NCBI GenBank assembly: GCA_004321905.1
Contig: SCQF01000053.1
Span: 41,921-105,920, forward strand
Reading direction: 5' to 3'
DNA length: 64,000 nucleotides
Source: Verrucomicrobiota bacterium
GTDB taxonomy: Bacteria; Verrucomicrobiota; Kiritimatiellia; CAIQIC01
Below, one piece after another: positions 9,861 to 18,686 of this stretch. The position numbers were made by a program, and so were the translations under genes. Every line of letters starts with the position of its first letter. The stretch's first letter is position 1. The notes under the pieces were generated by a model, which saw only the letters and a list, made by a program, of their open reading frames with translations, did not search any database and was not told the origin of the DNA.

Positions 9861-9924
9861 GGCAGGGCGAAGCCTCTGGCTGAGCCGACAACCACCGCAG
9901 CTCGGCGGGACGCCTCGCCCTACC
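9861..9924. repeat. Imperfect inverted repeat between PHP and tkt genes
   Basis: GGCAGGGCGAAGCCTCTGGC (from 9861) is complementary, imperfectly, to the segment ending in GACGCCTCGCCCTACC (9924). Stem-loops with a GGYAGGGCGARGC edge are, from general knowledge, common in Verrucomicrobia-type genomes. Confidence 0.55.
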
Positions 9925-9942
9925 CTCCCCTGCTTGACCCGA

Positions 9943-11937
9943 TTATTTCCGCGCGAGGAGCTTCTTGGCGGTTTCGACGATGTTCGCCGTCGTGAAGCCA
10001 AATTTCTCCGCCAGCACCTTGCCCGGTGCGGAGGCGCCGAAGTGGTCAATACCGACCACTTTACCGGTATTGCCGACGTACTTCTCCCAGCCCATCGCAC
10101 AACCAGCCTCCACCGCCACGCGACGTTTGCAACCCGGCGGCAGCACATCGTTGCGATATTTCTTGGTCTGTTGCTCAAACAAATCCCACGAAGCCATGTT
10201 GACCACGCGAACGTTCGCACCTTCTGCCGCGAGTTGTTCGCCCGCCGCCAGGGTGATGGCCACTTCCGAGCCGCTGCCGATCAGGATGAGGTCCGGCGTC
10301 CCCTGCCCGCTCTGCCACAACGTATAAGCACCGTTGCGGATGCTGGAGGCTGCCGGGAATTTGCTGCGGTCGAGCACCGGCAATGCTTGGCGCGTCAAGA
10401 GCAGTGCCGTCGGGCCGTCGGTGCGCTCCAATGCGAGTTGCCACGCGGCGGCGGTTTCGGTCGGATCGCCGGGACGAAGGATCGAAACGTTCGGCATGCA
10501 GCGCAACGCCGCGATGTGCTCGATCGGCTCGTGCGTCGGGCCATCTTCGCCGACGAAAATGCTGTCGTGCGTCAGCACATAGAGCGCCGGAATCTTCATC
10601 AGAGCCGCGAGCCGGATCGCCGGACGGCAATAGTCGGTAAAGACGAAGAACGTCGCGCCATAGACAATCCAGCCGCCGTGCAGAATCATGCCGTTGATGA
10701 TGCCCAGCATACCGTGTTCGCGCACACCAAAGTGCAGGTTACGGCCCAAGAACTGGCGCTTGCCGATATCGGCGAAGCCTTTGAGGTGCGTGTTGTTGCT
10801 CGGTGCGAGGTCGGCGGAACCGCCAATGAGATTCGGCAACACCTTGGCCAGCGCGTTGAGCGTTTCGCCAGATGCTTGCCGCGTCGCCATCGGCTTGGTC
10901 GGATCGAACACCGGTAACGCCTTGGCGAGGTCCGCCGGCAATTTACGCTTCTGGTGGATGTCCCACTCTTGCGCCAGTTCCGGATTGACCTGCTTCCACG
11001 CGGCCAGTTTCTGCTTCCACGTGGCATTGGCCTGGGCCAGATCGGCGGCGCGGGCCACGAACATCGCGCGCACTTCGTCCGGCACAAAGAAATCCTTATC
11101 CACCGGCATACCGAGCGCGGCCTTGGTCGCCTTGACCTCGTCGGTGCCGAGCGGTTCGCCGTGCGCCTTGTGGGAGTCGCGTTTGTTCGGGCTACCCTGC
11201 CCGATGTGCGTGTGACCAATGATCAGCGTCGGCTTCTCCTGCGACGTACGCGCTTGGGCCAGCGCCTGCTCGCACGCTGCCGCATCGTGACCATCAATCT
11301 CCAGCACGTTCCAGCCATAGGCATCGAAGCGCTTGCGGACGTCGTCGCTGGTAGCGAGGCTGGTTTTGCCTTCGATGGTAATCTCGTTGTAGTCGTAGAA
11401 CGCGATCAGCTTGTTCAGCCCCAGATGCCCCGCCAGCGAGCACGCCTCGTGGCTGATGCCTTCCATCATGCAGCCATCCCCCATGATGGTGTAGGTGTAG
11501 TGATCCACGACGTTCTGGCCGTCCTTGTTGAACTTGGCCGCGAGCATCGCCTCGGCCAGCGCCATACCGACCGCGTTGCTGATGCCGGCGCCGAGCGGGC
11601 CGGTCGTCGTTTCCACACCCACCGTGTGACCGAACTCCGGGTGACCCGGCGTCTTGCTGTCCCACTGCCGGAATTGCTGGAGTTGCTCGATCGGTAGCGC
11701 GTAGCCCGAAAGATGCAACATGCTATAGAGCAACATCGAACCGTGACCGGCGGAAAGGACGAAGCGGTCGCGGTCGGGCCACTGCGGGTCGGCGGGATCG
11801 TGCTTGAGATACTTCAGCCACAAAACACTGGCGAATTCGGCGCAACCCATCGGCATACCCGGATGCCCGGAGTTGGCTTTTTGTACGCCGTCCATGGCCA
11901 AGCCACGGATCGTATTGGCAGCGAGCGTGAGGTTCAT
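9943..11937 (-). CDS. tkt: Transketolase
   Basis: Thiamine-diphosphate enzyme of the non-oxidative pentose phosphate pathway. The 664-residue product has the N-terminal ThDP-binding half (GHPGMPMGCAE; the GDG motif in GDGCMMEGISHEACSLAG, then YDYNEITIEG), the pyrimidine-binding middle domain (REHGMLGIINGM, HDSIFVGEDGPTHEP) and the C-terminal transketolase domain. The frame extends to 12009, but MNLTLAANTIRGLAMDGVQK starting at 11937 is the normal family start and has a GGAAAA purine tract eight bases upstream. It links to the sugar genes later in the window only through general metabolism. Confidence 0.96.
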   Translation of the reverse strand: MNLTLAANTIRGLAMDGVQKANSGHPGMPMGCAEFASVLWLKYLKHDPADPQWPDRDRFVLSAGHGSMLLYSMLHLSGYALPIEQLQQFRQWDSKTPGHPEFGHTVGVETTTGPLGAGISNAVGMALAEAMLAAKFNKDGQNVVDHYTYTIMGDGCMMEGISHEACSLAGHLGLNKLIAFYDYNEITIEGKTSLATSDDVRKRFDAYGWNVLEIDGHDAAACEQALAQARTSQEKPTLIIGHTHIGQGSPNKRDSHKAHGEPLGTDEVKATKAALGMPVDKDFFVPDEVRAMFVARAADLAQANATWKQKLAAWKQVNPELAQEWDIHQKRKLPADLAKALPVFDPTKPMATRQASGETLNALAKVLPNLIGGSADLAPSNNTHLKGFADIGKRQFLGRNLHFGVREHGMLGIINGMILHGGWIVYGATFFVFTDYCRPAIRLAALMKIPALYVLTHDSIFVGEDGPTHEPIEHIAALRCMPNVSILRPGDPTETAAAWQLALERTDGPTALLLTRQALPVLDRSKFPAASSIRNGAYTLWQSGQGTPDLILIGSGSEVAITLAAGEQLAAEGANVRVVNMASWDLFEQQTKKYRNDVLPPGCKRRVAVEAGCAMGWEKYVGNTGKVVGIDHFGASAPGKVLAEKFGFTTANIVETAKKLLARK

Positions 11938-12078
11938 TTCGATTTTCCTTTTCGTTGAATGCGACGCAAAAACGCGCTGTCGTTTAGCAGGCGACGCCCG
12001 CAAAGTCAAGGCAACGGCAACGCTTCACCGCCAAGTCGCCAAGGACGCCAAGATCGGACAAAACCTGCGCCGCCGAAC

Positions 12079-12162
12079 TTTTCCAAGGCCCGGAAATCGT
12101 GAAGCAAAGGTTTTCCAACCATTGGGAACCCCGCCAACTCTCTATTCCAATGATTGGGAAAA
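12079..12162. repeat. Triple degenerate palindrome upstream of tkt
   Basis: Three CCAA-N3-(T/C)(T/C)GG cores centred at 12088, 12120 and 12152: exact 32-bp steps although the arms have drifted. This is the only triplet in the window. Confidence 0.8.
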
Positions 12163-12230
12163 GCGTGGTTTTAACATTCCGCGTCATGCGCGCGGGTGCC
12201 GCGTCGCATGAACGCGGTTGTTGGCATTCC

Positions 12231-13742
12231 TCATGATGACAGCGACTCCTCGATCTCTCTGAGAACGGCGACGACCTCGGCAGCGGATGATTCAAATTCA
12301 GCGCGAAGAGTATCTTCGTTCTTTCCGATTGCGCCCTCAACTTCCTCAAGGAGAGCACGCTTGGCCTCGCGTTTGGCCTTCTTGTCTGCAAGCGCCTTCA
12401 CCTGAGCCACTCGATCCGCAAAGCGCACGGGATAGTAGTCCTCAAAGTTGTGATTTGCCAATTGCTTGAATTGTCTCCGATTCCATCCAGTACGGCCATA
12501 AAACTCTGCTAGTTGATCCACAATGGTCTTTTCGGCATCACCCCCGTCAACCAAAACCCACGCCTTGTTCTTGTACGCAGGCTCCAGATGAAGAAATACA
12601 AGTAGTTCGTTGAAGTCACGGAACCGGGGGGCAACTTCGGAGAGAGAATGTGCAGAGTAAGTCCGGAGCCTTGGGCCGAGCGACGGAACGAACCACGGTA
12701 TGAGGTATTCGCGAATCATCTTCTCTGCGGATGATTCCTCGAGGATGAGCCATGCCGCCCACATATCTACATCGTGAAGTTCGTAACCCAGCTCCGAGAG
12801 CACCTCCCGTCTACTATCAGGGGACGCGTCTATTTCTCTCACGCTTGACGTGGGCATCCTCTTGACTAGGGTTGAATCGACTCGGAGAACCTTGCACTCC
12901 GGGTACGACCCAAGGCGTTTCAGAACGATGTTTGAATGGGTCGTAAGGATGAACTGGTTCTCGGCTGACTTCTCACCGATGAGGTCGAGTAACGCCTTTA
13001 GAGCCTTTGGGTGGACATCATTCTCCGGTTCCTCGATAAGGAAAAGTTGGTTCTCGGCGATTGCCAAGTGAACGACAAGACCAAGAATATTCATTACGCC
13101 CTCTCCCATTGCGAGCAAGGGGATTTGGTTCATATTGCGGACTGTGTACACGGCCCGCTTCCCTTGACCTGTATGGGCAGTTGTGACCCTGAACCCCAAT
13201 ATCTCGTCGCATGCACGCATGTACAAGGCATGCGCGGGAAGAAACTCGGGATTGGAGAGGCGGTCAATCTTGGCATTCAGATTCGTGAACGTCGAAGGAA
13301 CTGCTTCAACAACGCCGTCGCTGACTTGCTCACCCAGTTGGGTTACTTTACGTTTCGAGACGAATGGGTAGATGAAGTTCCCCGGCTCCTTTCCGGGAGG
13401 CTTGTGCACGTGTTCATGGTGGTTCGTTCCTTCAATAACCTCTAAAAGGGGGAAATCGTTATGATCCTTCCGGTATAGATACCGGGCTCGTGTGAGCTTC
13501 TTGTGAAAGTATTTCTGATCGCAGTCTCCGAACGTGATTTCAGCTCTCGCCTCGGTCTCCCCCAATCTCACATCCTCCGGCCTTGGATAGGGAAGACCAT
13601 CCTGAAGACCGAGCAGAGGAAGAAGGATCGTGGACTTCCCTGCGTTGTTTGGCCCAACAAGGACGTTGATACGCTTGGAGAAATCGACCTTCGCTTCTAC
13701 AAAGGAGCGGATGTTCTTCAATATCAGCGACTGAATCCACAT
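12231..13742 (-). CDS. OLD-family ATPase with TOPRIM-like domain (possible defence gene)
   Basis: A 503-residue protein: N-terminal SMC/RecF-like ATPase with Walker A GPNNAGKST (about 30-38), a Walker B-type LFLIEEPENDVHP (about 237-249) and FILTTHSN switch, then a C-terminal region with TOPRIM-like acidic motifs LILEESSAEKMI and WVLVDGGDAEKT. This is the overcoming-lysogenization-defect (OLD) nuclease layout. No UvrD-like helicase (Gabija partner) or other defence gene is adjacent, which suggests a class 1, single-gene OLD protein; phage defence is an inference. Base composition and codon use look less GC-biased than tkt or the SDR on either side, consistent with transfer. Confidence 0.75.
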   Translation of the reverse strand: MWIQSLILKNIRSFVEAKVDFSKRINVLVGPNNAGKSTILLPLLGLQDGLPYPRPEDVRLGETEARAEITFGDCDQKYFHKKLTRARYLYRKDHNDFPLLEVIEGTNHHEHVHKPPGKEPGNFIYPFVSKRKVTQLGEQVSDGVVEAVPSTFTNLNAKIDRLSNPEFLPAHALYMRACDEILGFRVTTAHTGQGKRAVYTVRNMNQIPLLAMGEGVMNILGLVVHLAIAENQLFLIEEPENDVHPKALKALLDLIGEKSAENQFILTTHSNIVLKRLGSYPECKVLRVDSTLVKRMPTSSVREIDASPDSRREVLSELGYELHDVDMWAAWLILEESSAEKMIREYLIPWFVPSLGPRLRTYSAHSLSEVAPRFRDFNELLVFLHLEPAYKNKAWVLVDGGDAEKTIVDQLAEFYGRTGWNRRQFKQLANHNFEDYYPVRFADRVAQVKALADKKAKREAKRALLEEVEGAIGKNEDTLRAEFESSAAEVVAVLREIEESLSS

Positions 13743-13831
13743 AGCCGATCTTCCTCTTCTGTTCGTGTGGCAACAGTATTATTGAGCGAACTAAAGGTTG
13801 TCTTTATACAGCCGTCCTTTCCGCGTCACGG

Positions 13832-13862
13832 TGGCAAGATAAGGCGGGCGACTTGTCTTGCC
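13832..13862. repeat. Hairpin upstream of the OLD gene
   Basis: GGCAAGATAAG (13832-13842) pairs with CTTGTCTTGCC (13852-13862), one mismatch, 9-nt loop, in the gap between the divergent OLD ATPase and SDR genes. Confidence 0.5.
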
Positions 13863-13910
13863 AAGCGGGAAAACATCTGTGCACAAAGAGAATCGAAAAG
13901 CAGTTCGTTG

Positions 13911-13928
13911 TTTCCACGCCTTGGAAAA
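13911..13928. repeat. Single palindrome (OLD/SDR gap)
   Basis: One imperfect copy, TTTCCACGCCTTGGAAAA; no second copy at 32 bp. Confidence 0.75.
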
Positions 13929-13996
13929 GCGAAAGAAGCTTTGACGCTGCCGTTGGGTGGTGGTAATGCTCGCTGCGTTCTCAAAGGAGTTGAGTC

Positions 13997-14758
13997 ATGA
14001 GCAAGAATTTCAAACGGATTGCAATTGTGACGGGGGCGACGTCGGGGATTGGTGAAGCAACGGCGCGGAAATTTGTTGCCGCCGGATTCGGCGTGGTCGG
14101 CAACGGGCGTAACGCCACGAAACTCGCGACGCTCGAAAAGGAGTTGGGACGTGCCTTCTGCGGCGTCGCTGGCAATGCCGCCGATGGTGCTGTGCTGGAG
14201 CAACTCTTTGCCGCAGCCACCAAGCATTTCGGCAAGTCGGCGGACATCGTCGTGGCCAACGCCGGGCGCGGGTTGGGCGGTTCGGTCAAGGACGCCGATT
14301 TGGTGCAATTTGAGGAAGTGCTCAAAACCAACGTCGCCGGTACGCTCGCCTTACTCCAAAAAGCTGCCCAGAAAATGCTGGATGGGCAACAGCGTACCTT
14401 CCCGAAGTCGGCGGCGGACATCGTCATCGTCGGGTCGGTAGTGGGACGGAACATCTCTCCGTTCAGCGCGGTCTATGGCGCCACCAAGTTCGCCGTGCAT
14501 GCGCTGGCCGAAGGTTTACGACGCGAAATCGGACCGAAAGGTGTACGCGTTTCGCTGGTTGAGCCGGGGATTCTGATCAGCGGATTCCAAGCCGTGGCCG
14601 GCTATAGCGATGCGATGGTGAACACCTTCAAAGAAAAATTCGGGCCGTTGGTCGAGACCACCGACGTAGCGAATGCCATCCACTATATCGTCACCCAACC
14701 GCCCCATGTGCATATCAGCGATATCACCATCCGCCCCACGCGGCAGGATTATCCCTGA
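13997..14758 (+). CDS. Short-chain dehydrogenase/reductase (SDR)
   Basis: A 253-residue classical SDR with a Rossmann fold: nucleotide-binding TGATSGIGEA (about 12-21), the NAG motif in VVANAGRG, catalytic serine in VIVGSVVG, and the catalytic YGATK pair (Tyr and Lys four apart, near 157-161). The PG motif follows in LVEPGILIS. It resembles NADP-dependent oxidoreductases of the YdfG type; substrate unknown. AAAGGAGT lies 8 bp before the ATG. It stands alone, converging on the macro-domain gene. Confidence 0.88.
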   Translation: MSKNFKRIAIVTGATSGIGEATARKFVAAGFGVVGNGRNATKLATLEKELGRAFCGVAGNAADGAVLEQLFAAATKHFGKSADIVVANAGRGLGGSVKDADLVQFEEVLKTNVAGTLALLQKAAQKMLDGQQRTFPKSAADIVIVGSVVGRNISPFSAVYGATKFAVHALAEGLRREIGPKGVRVSLVEPGILISGFQAVAGYSDAMVNTFKEKFGPLVETTDVANAIHYIVTQPPHVHISDITIRPTRQDYP

Positions 14759-14776
14759 TTTCTTACCCTCTGCGAG

Positions 14777-14836
14777 CTTTGCGCGCTCCGCGCGAACCAT
14801 TCGGATTTTCGCGCAGAGAACGCGGAGCACGCAAAG
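14777..14836. terminator. Inverted repeat between convergent SDR and macro-domain genes
   Basis: CTTTGCGCGCTCCGCG (14777-14792) pairs with CGCGGAGCACGCAAAG (14821-14836), one mismatch. It lies exactly between two convergent stop codons, so a bidirectional transcription stop is plausible, although there is no U-tract and the loop is long. It also resembles dispersed CGCGGAG-type repeats. Confidence 0.45.
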
Positions 14837-15358
14837 TTAGGAGGCGCTAAGTTCCCGTTGATAGGTCGCAAAGGCTTCGGGGCTGAAGGCAACGAAGGTG
14901 ACTTGTTCCGGCAATTTCTTTTGAGCCAATTCCGCGCGGCAGGTTTCCACGGCGATGCGCGTGGCGCGGTCGAGCGGAAAGCGATAGACGCCGGTGCTGA
15001 TGGCCGGAAACGCGATGGTACGGATGTTGTGTTCACGCGCGAGCTTCAGACTGCTGCGATAACACGAGGCCAGTAGTTCATCCTCGCCTTTACCGCCGCC
15101 ACTCCACACCGGGCCGACGGTGTGGATGACCCACTTGGCGCGCAGTTTGAAGCCCGGTGTGATTTTGGCGTTGCCGGTGGCGCAGCCGCCGAGTTTGGCG
15201 CACTTGAGGAAGAGCCGCGTTCCCGCCGCGCGATGAATCGCGCCATCCACCCCACCCCCGCCCAGTAGCGTCGAGTTGGCGGCATTGACGAGGGCATCCA
15301 CCGCGAGCGTGGTGATATCGCCTTCTATCACACGCAAGCGTTCGCTGGCGGGGTTCAT
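14837..15358 (-). CDS. Macro-domain protein (ADP-ribose binding, YmdB-like)
   Basis: A 173-residue single macro domain. It has [20 protein letters not shown], the [14 protein letters not shown] loop and the late [17 protein letters not shown] loop, the ligand-contact segments of the MacroD/YmdB group, which removes acetyl from O-acetyl-ADP-ribose or ADP-ribose from acidic residues. Enzyme activity is likely but inferred. Its ATG overlaps the stop of the upstream TPR gene by 4 bases (ATGA), so the two are translationally coupled. Confidence 0.9.
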   Translation of the reverse strand: MNPASERLRVIEGDITTLAVDALVNAANSTLLGGGGVDGAIHRAAGTRLFLKCAKLGGCATGNAKITPGFKLRAKWVIHTVGPVWSGGGKGEDELLASCYRSSLKLAREHNIRTIAFPAISTGVYRFPLDRATRIAVETCRAELAQKKLPEQVTFVAFSPEAFATYQRELSAS

Positions 15359-15744
15359 TTGGCAAGCTTCTTGAGCAGCAGCGCAAAGCGCGGGTCGGTG
15401 TGGAGTGTTTCAAGGTTGTCGTCCTTGAGCAGCCAATCGCGGTCGGCATAGCCGAGCCGGACGGCATGGTCGAGCGCGTCAAACGCGTCATCGGATTTGC
15501 CGGTCAGCGCGTAGCTACATGCGAGGTTATACCAAACGTAGGGATCGCCGGGATGCGTCTGCGAAAGCGTCAAATCCAATTCCAATCCCTCTTCAAAACG
15601 CCCAATCTTGGTATAGAGGTCGCCGAGCACCTCGTTGACCGGACGGTAGGCGGGGCAACGTCGCCGCACCCGTTCCAGAAAATTCATTTCCACGCGCCGC
15701 GCGCGGCTGACGCCGGAGCTTGATTTTTTCGCAGGGCTTTTCAT
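15355..15744 (-). CDS. Small TPR-repeat protein
   Basis: A 129-residue soluble protein with a lysine/serine-rich start ([11 protein letters not shown]) and TPR-like helices from about residue 30 to 105 ([39 protein letters not shown]). It ends in LDNLETL-type segments often seen after TPRs. A start at 15783 is possible, but the ATG at 15744 gives the more typical N-terminus. It overlaps the macro-domain gene by 4 bases. Function unknown beyond probable protein-protein contact. Confidence 0.7.
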   Translation of the reverse strand: MKSPAKKSSSGVSRARRVEMNFLERVRRRCPAYRPVNEVLGDLYTKIGRFEEGLELDLTLSQTHPGDPYVWYNLACSYALTGKSDDAFDALDHAVRLGYADRDWLLKDDNLETLHTDPRFALLLKKLAK

Positions 15745-15803
15745 GGCGCGGCAGAATATACACGGTTTGGATTTATCCGCCAAGGGAGCGCTGCGGCCTG
15801 CAA

Positions 15804-15858
15804 GGTGGAACGCGTCGCCCTCGACGCGTTCAAGCGCGTTCAGTGAACGCGCTCCACC
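15804..15858. repeat. Double-hairpin element inside a 6-bp outer stem
   Basis: GGTGGA (15804-15809) pairs with TCCACC (15853-15858) and encloses AACGCGTCG/CGACGCGTT (15809-15830) and AGCGCGTTCA/TGAACGCGCT (15833-15853). Same architecture, different sequence, as the 2591-2644 element. Confidence 0.6.
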
Positions 15859-15873
15859 AAGCTTGTGCCTGAC

Positions 15874-15923
15874 TTTTCCAAGGTCTGGAAAATCAAGCGA
15901 CGCATTTTCCCAAACCTTGGAAA
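15874..15923. repeat. Paired palindrome (TPR gene/infC)
   Basis: Copies at 15874-15892 and 15905-15923; core centres 32 bp apart. Lies in the gap between the divergently placed TPR start and infC end. Confidence 0.88.
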
Positions 15924-15997
15924 CTCGATTCCAAAGGTGGCCCGCGACGTCCCCGGCGCGGGTTTTTCCGCCGTCCAGAGGCCGGCGGCCACTTGCT

Positions 15998-16642
15998 TCA
16001 GCTTTGCTGCGGTGTGACGGCGGAAAGCGCCTGCGCCATTGGCGTAGGCGTCGCCGCGGCCGCGGGACGCGGTGCGGCTGCCGGGCGTGCGGGCGCGGGA
16101 TGCGCCGGAGCTTGGCTGCCTTTGCTCTTGGTACGCGGAATGAGCATCATCAGAATGTTGCGGCCCATCAAGCGCGGTAATTGCTCGGCTTGGGCCACAT
16201 CTTGTACATCACGGATAACGCGGTTCATCACCTCGAAGCCGATTTCCTGATGCGCGCTTTCGCGGCCCCGGAAGAAGAGAATGACTTTGACGCGATGGCC
16301 TTCGCCGATAAAATCGCGCAGGTGGCGCACTTTGGTTTGATAGTCGTGATCGCCGACGTTCGGGTGGAATTGGATTTCTTTGATCTTGGTGGCGGAGGAG
16401 TGCTGGCGCGCCTGCTTATCGCGCTTCTCCTGCTCGTAGCGGAATTTGCCGTAGTCGGTGATGCGGCAGACCGGCGGCTGGGCGTTGGGCGAAATTTCGA
16501 CCAAATCCAAGCCGGCTTGTTGGGCCCGTGAGAGGGCTTCGCGGGTCGGGACGACGCCAATCTGTTGGCCGTCCTCCCCGATCAGACGGACCTCGGGAAC
16601 CCGGATCCGCATATTGATACGCACGTTTGTTTGTATGGTCAT
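15998..16642 (-). CDS. infC: Translation initiation factor IF-3
   Basis: Binds the 30S subunit and checks start-codon pairing. The 214-residue product has the IF3 N-domain (RIRVPEVRLIGEDGQQIGV, DLVEISPNAQPPVCRITDYGK), the linker and the C-domain (KVRHLRDFIGEGHRVKVILFFRGRE). After the normal end near residue 165 there is a tail of about 45 residues made of Ala, Pro, Thr and Gln. The ATG at 16642 overlaps the thrS stop by 4 bases (ATGA), which favours it over the earlier in-frame start at 16663. Co-translation with thrS is therefore likely; rpmI and rplT, the usual next genes, are absent here. Confidence 0.95.
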   Translation of the reverse strand: MTIQTNVRINMRIRVPEVRLIGEDGQQIGVVPTREALSRAQQAGLDLVEISPNAQPPVCRITDYGKFRYEQEKRDKQARQHSSATKIKEIQFHPNVGDHDYQTKVRHLRDFIGEGHRVKVILFFRGRESAHQEIGFEVMNRVIRDVQDVAQAEQLPRLMGRNILMMLIPRTKSKGSQAPAHPAPARPAAAPRPAAAATPTPMAQALSAVTPQQS

Positions 16643-18453
16643 TTCTCCGCTGCGGCGGCGCACGTGGGCACAGGCGCCGCCTGTTCTTGTTGCTTGTTCG
16701 CACCAGCGACGGGTTGCCCGCCGGGGCGGCCTTCCGCACGTAGCCGCTCCATGAACGCCGCCGGTGTCATCACCCCCTGATCGCCAGCCGTACGGTGACG
16801 GACAGAGACCAAGCCCTGTTCCGCCTCCTTCGGACCGATGATCAGCATGTACGGAATCTTTTCCATCTGCGCGGCGCGGATTTTCGCACCGACCTTCTCA
16901 TTGCGCTCGTCTACGGTGACGCGGAAGTCTTCTGCGTCGAACTGCCCCGCCAGGCTGCGGGCCAGTTCGTGCTGCTTCTCGGTCAACGGCAGGAGGCGCA
17001 CCTGTTCCGGCGCGAGCCACAACGGAAACGCGCCGGCATAATGTTCCACCAGAATTCCAAAAAAGCGCTCAATGCTGCCGAACAGCGCGCGATGCACCAT
17101 ATAGGGCTGATGCGGCTGGCCGTCGGCCCCGGTATAGGTCAGGTCGAACCGTTCCGGCAAATTGAAGTCGAACTGGAACGTGCTGACCTGCCATTCGCGA
17201 CCAATCGCGTCGCGCACCTTCAGGTCAATCTTCGGGCCATAGAACGCGCCACCGCCGGCATCCACCTCGTAGGGCACGCTTGCGGTCTGGAGCGCGTGTT
17301 CCAGCGACTGGGTCGCCTGCTCCCAGCGCGACTCCTCGCCCACGGCCTTGGCGGGACGCGTCGCGAGGTAGGCCTTGATCTCGGTGAAGCCAAAGATGTT
17401 CCAGATGCGTTTGGCGAACTGCATCACGCGCAGGATTTCACTCTCGATTTGTTCCGGCGTGCAAATGATGTGCGCATCGTCTTGCGTGAAGCCGCGGACG
17501 CGGAACAGTCCGGCCAGCACGCCCGCTTTTTCGTAGCGATAGACCGTGCCCAGTTCCGCCCACCGTAGTGGCAGGTCACGGTAACTGCGTTTCTGCGCCT
17601 GATAAATCTTGATGTGGAACGGGCAGTTCATCGGCTTGACGAAGTATTCTTCCTCGTCAATTTTCATCGGCGCGTACATGCCCTCGCGGTAGAAGCCCAA
17701 GTGTCCGCTGGTTTCCCAGAGATTTGCGCGTCCGATATGCGGCGAGTAGACCAGCTCGTAGCCGTTCTTCAGGTGCTCGCGGCGCCAGAAATCTTCGATC
17801 AGCAGGCGGACGCGCGCACCCTTCGGATGCCACAACACGAGGCCGGGACCGATCGTCTCCTCCGTCGAGAACAGGTCAAGTTCGCGACCAATCTTGCGGT
17901 GGTCGCGCTTTTTCGCTTCCTCGATTTGCGTCAGATAAATGCGCAGGTCCTTCTCGGAGGGAAACGCCGTGCCATAGAGTCGCTGCAACATCGGATTGGT
18001 TTCCTTGCCGCGGTAGTAACTGCCGGCGACGCTCGTCAGCTTGAAAGCTTTGATCGCCGCCGTGCTTTTGACGTGCGGGCCACGGCAGAGGTCCATGAAA
18101 TCGCCGCAGCGATAGAAGCTGATCGTTTCGCCTTCCGGGATATCTGCAAGTCGTTCGAGTTTGAACTTCTGTCCGCGTTCGCGCAGGATTTTTTCTGCTT
18201 CGGCGCGGGTGAGTTCGACGCGCTCGAACGGGAGATCGGCCTTGATAAGCGCCGCCATCTCCTCCTCGATACGCGCAAAATCCTCCGTATTCAAACGGTG
18301 CGGGAGATCGAAGTCGTAGTAGAAGCCGTCGTCGGTAGCGGGACCAATGTCGAGCTGGACATTTTCAAAGACGCGGCAGACCGCCGCTGCCATCACATGC
18401 GCCGCGCTATGGCGCATTCGTTCCAAATCCGAAACCTTGTCGTCGTTCATCAA
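16639..18453 (-). CDS. thrS: Threonine-tRNA ligase lacking the TGS domain
   Basis: Class II aminoacyl-tRNA synthetase. The 604-residue product starts directly in the editing domain (MRHSAAHVMAAAV with the HxxxH zinc-like site, later CRGPHV) and continues through the catalytic core (MNCPFHIKIY, RVRGFTQDDAHI) to the anticodon-binding domain. The N-terminal TGS (N1) domain of about 60 residues found in E. coli ThrRS is absent, while a low-complexity C-terminal extension of about 40 residues (GGQPVAGANKQQEQAAPV) is added. No in-frame start upstream would restore TGS. First gene of the thrS-infC pair. Confidence 0.94.
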   Translation of the reverse strand: MMNDDKVSDLERMRHSAAHVMAAAVCRVFENVQLDIGPATDDGFYYDFDLPHRLNTEDFARIEEEMAALIKADLPFERVELTRAEAEKILRERGQKFKLERLADIPEGETISFYRCGDFMDLCRGPHVKSTAAIKAFKLTSVAGSYYRGKETNPMLQRLYGTAFPSEKDLRIYLTQIEEAKKRDHRKIGRELDLFSTEETIGPGLVLWHPKGARVRLLIEDFWRREHLKNGYELVYSPHIGRANLWETSGHLGFYREGMYAPMKIDEEEYFVKPMNCPFHIKIYQAQKRSYRDLPLRWAELGTVYRYEKAGVLAGLFRVRGFTQDDAHIICTPEQIESEILRVMQFAKRIWNIFGFTEIKAYLATRPAKAVGEESRWEQATQSLEHALQTASVPYEVDAGGGAFYGPKIDLKVRDAIGREWQVSTFQFDFNLPERFDLTYTGADGQPHQPYMVHRALFGSIERFFGILVEHYAGAFPLWLAPEQVRLLPLTEKQHELARSLAGQFDAEDFRVTVDERNEKVGAKIRAAQMEKIPYMLIIGPKEAEQGLVSVRHRTAGDQGVMTPAAFMERLRAEGRPGGQPVAGANKQQEQAAPVPTCAAAAEK

Positions 18454-18608
18454 AAGTGCTTATAAACCTTTCCTGCGCACCGGTTACACGGTGCGGCAAC
18501 GGGGCGGCAGTGTAATGCTTTCGCGCCCTGCGTCAAACGAAATCGGGCGATTTTACGCAGTTTTTCCAACCCGTGAAAAAGCCACCAGCGGTTCTGTCGA
18601 AATTATTG

Positions 18609-18637
18609 TTTACAGACTCGGGGGCATCCTGTATAAA
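18609..18637 (+). promoter_or_regulatory. Promoter of hppA
   Basis: TTTACA (18609-18614), a 17-bp spacer, TATAAA (18632-18637). Transcription would start near 18644, leaving a leader of about 43 nt before the ATG at 18687. Confidence 0.75.
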
Positions 18638-18686
18638 ACCGCGCGTTTTTTTCCCACGCAAACAGAAGAATGGAGCAAAGAAAAAC

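Noticed and set aside
18556..18580. Possible palindrome upstream of hppA (TTTTTCCAACCCGTGAAAAA)
   Set aside because: The right half lacks TTGG; too degenerate to count.
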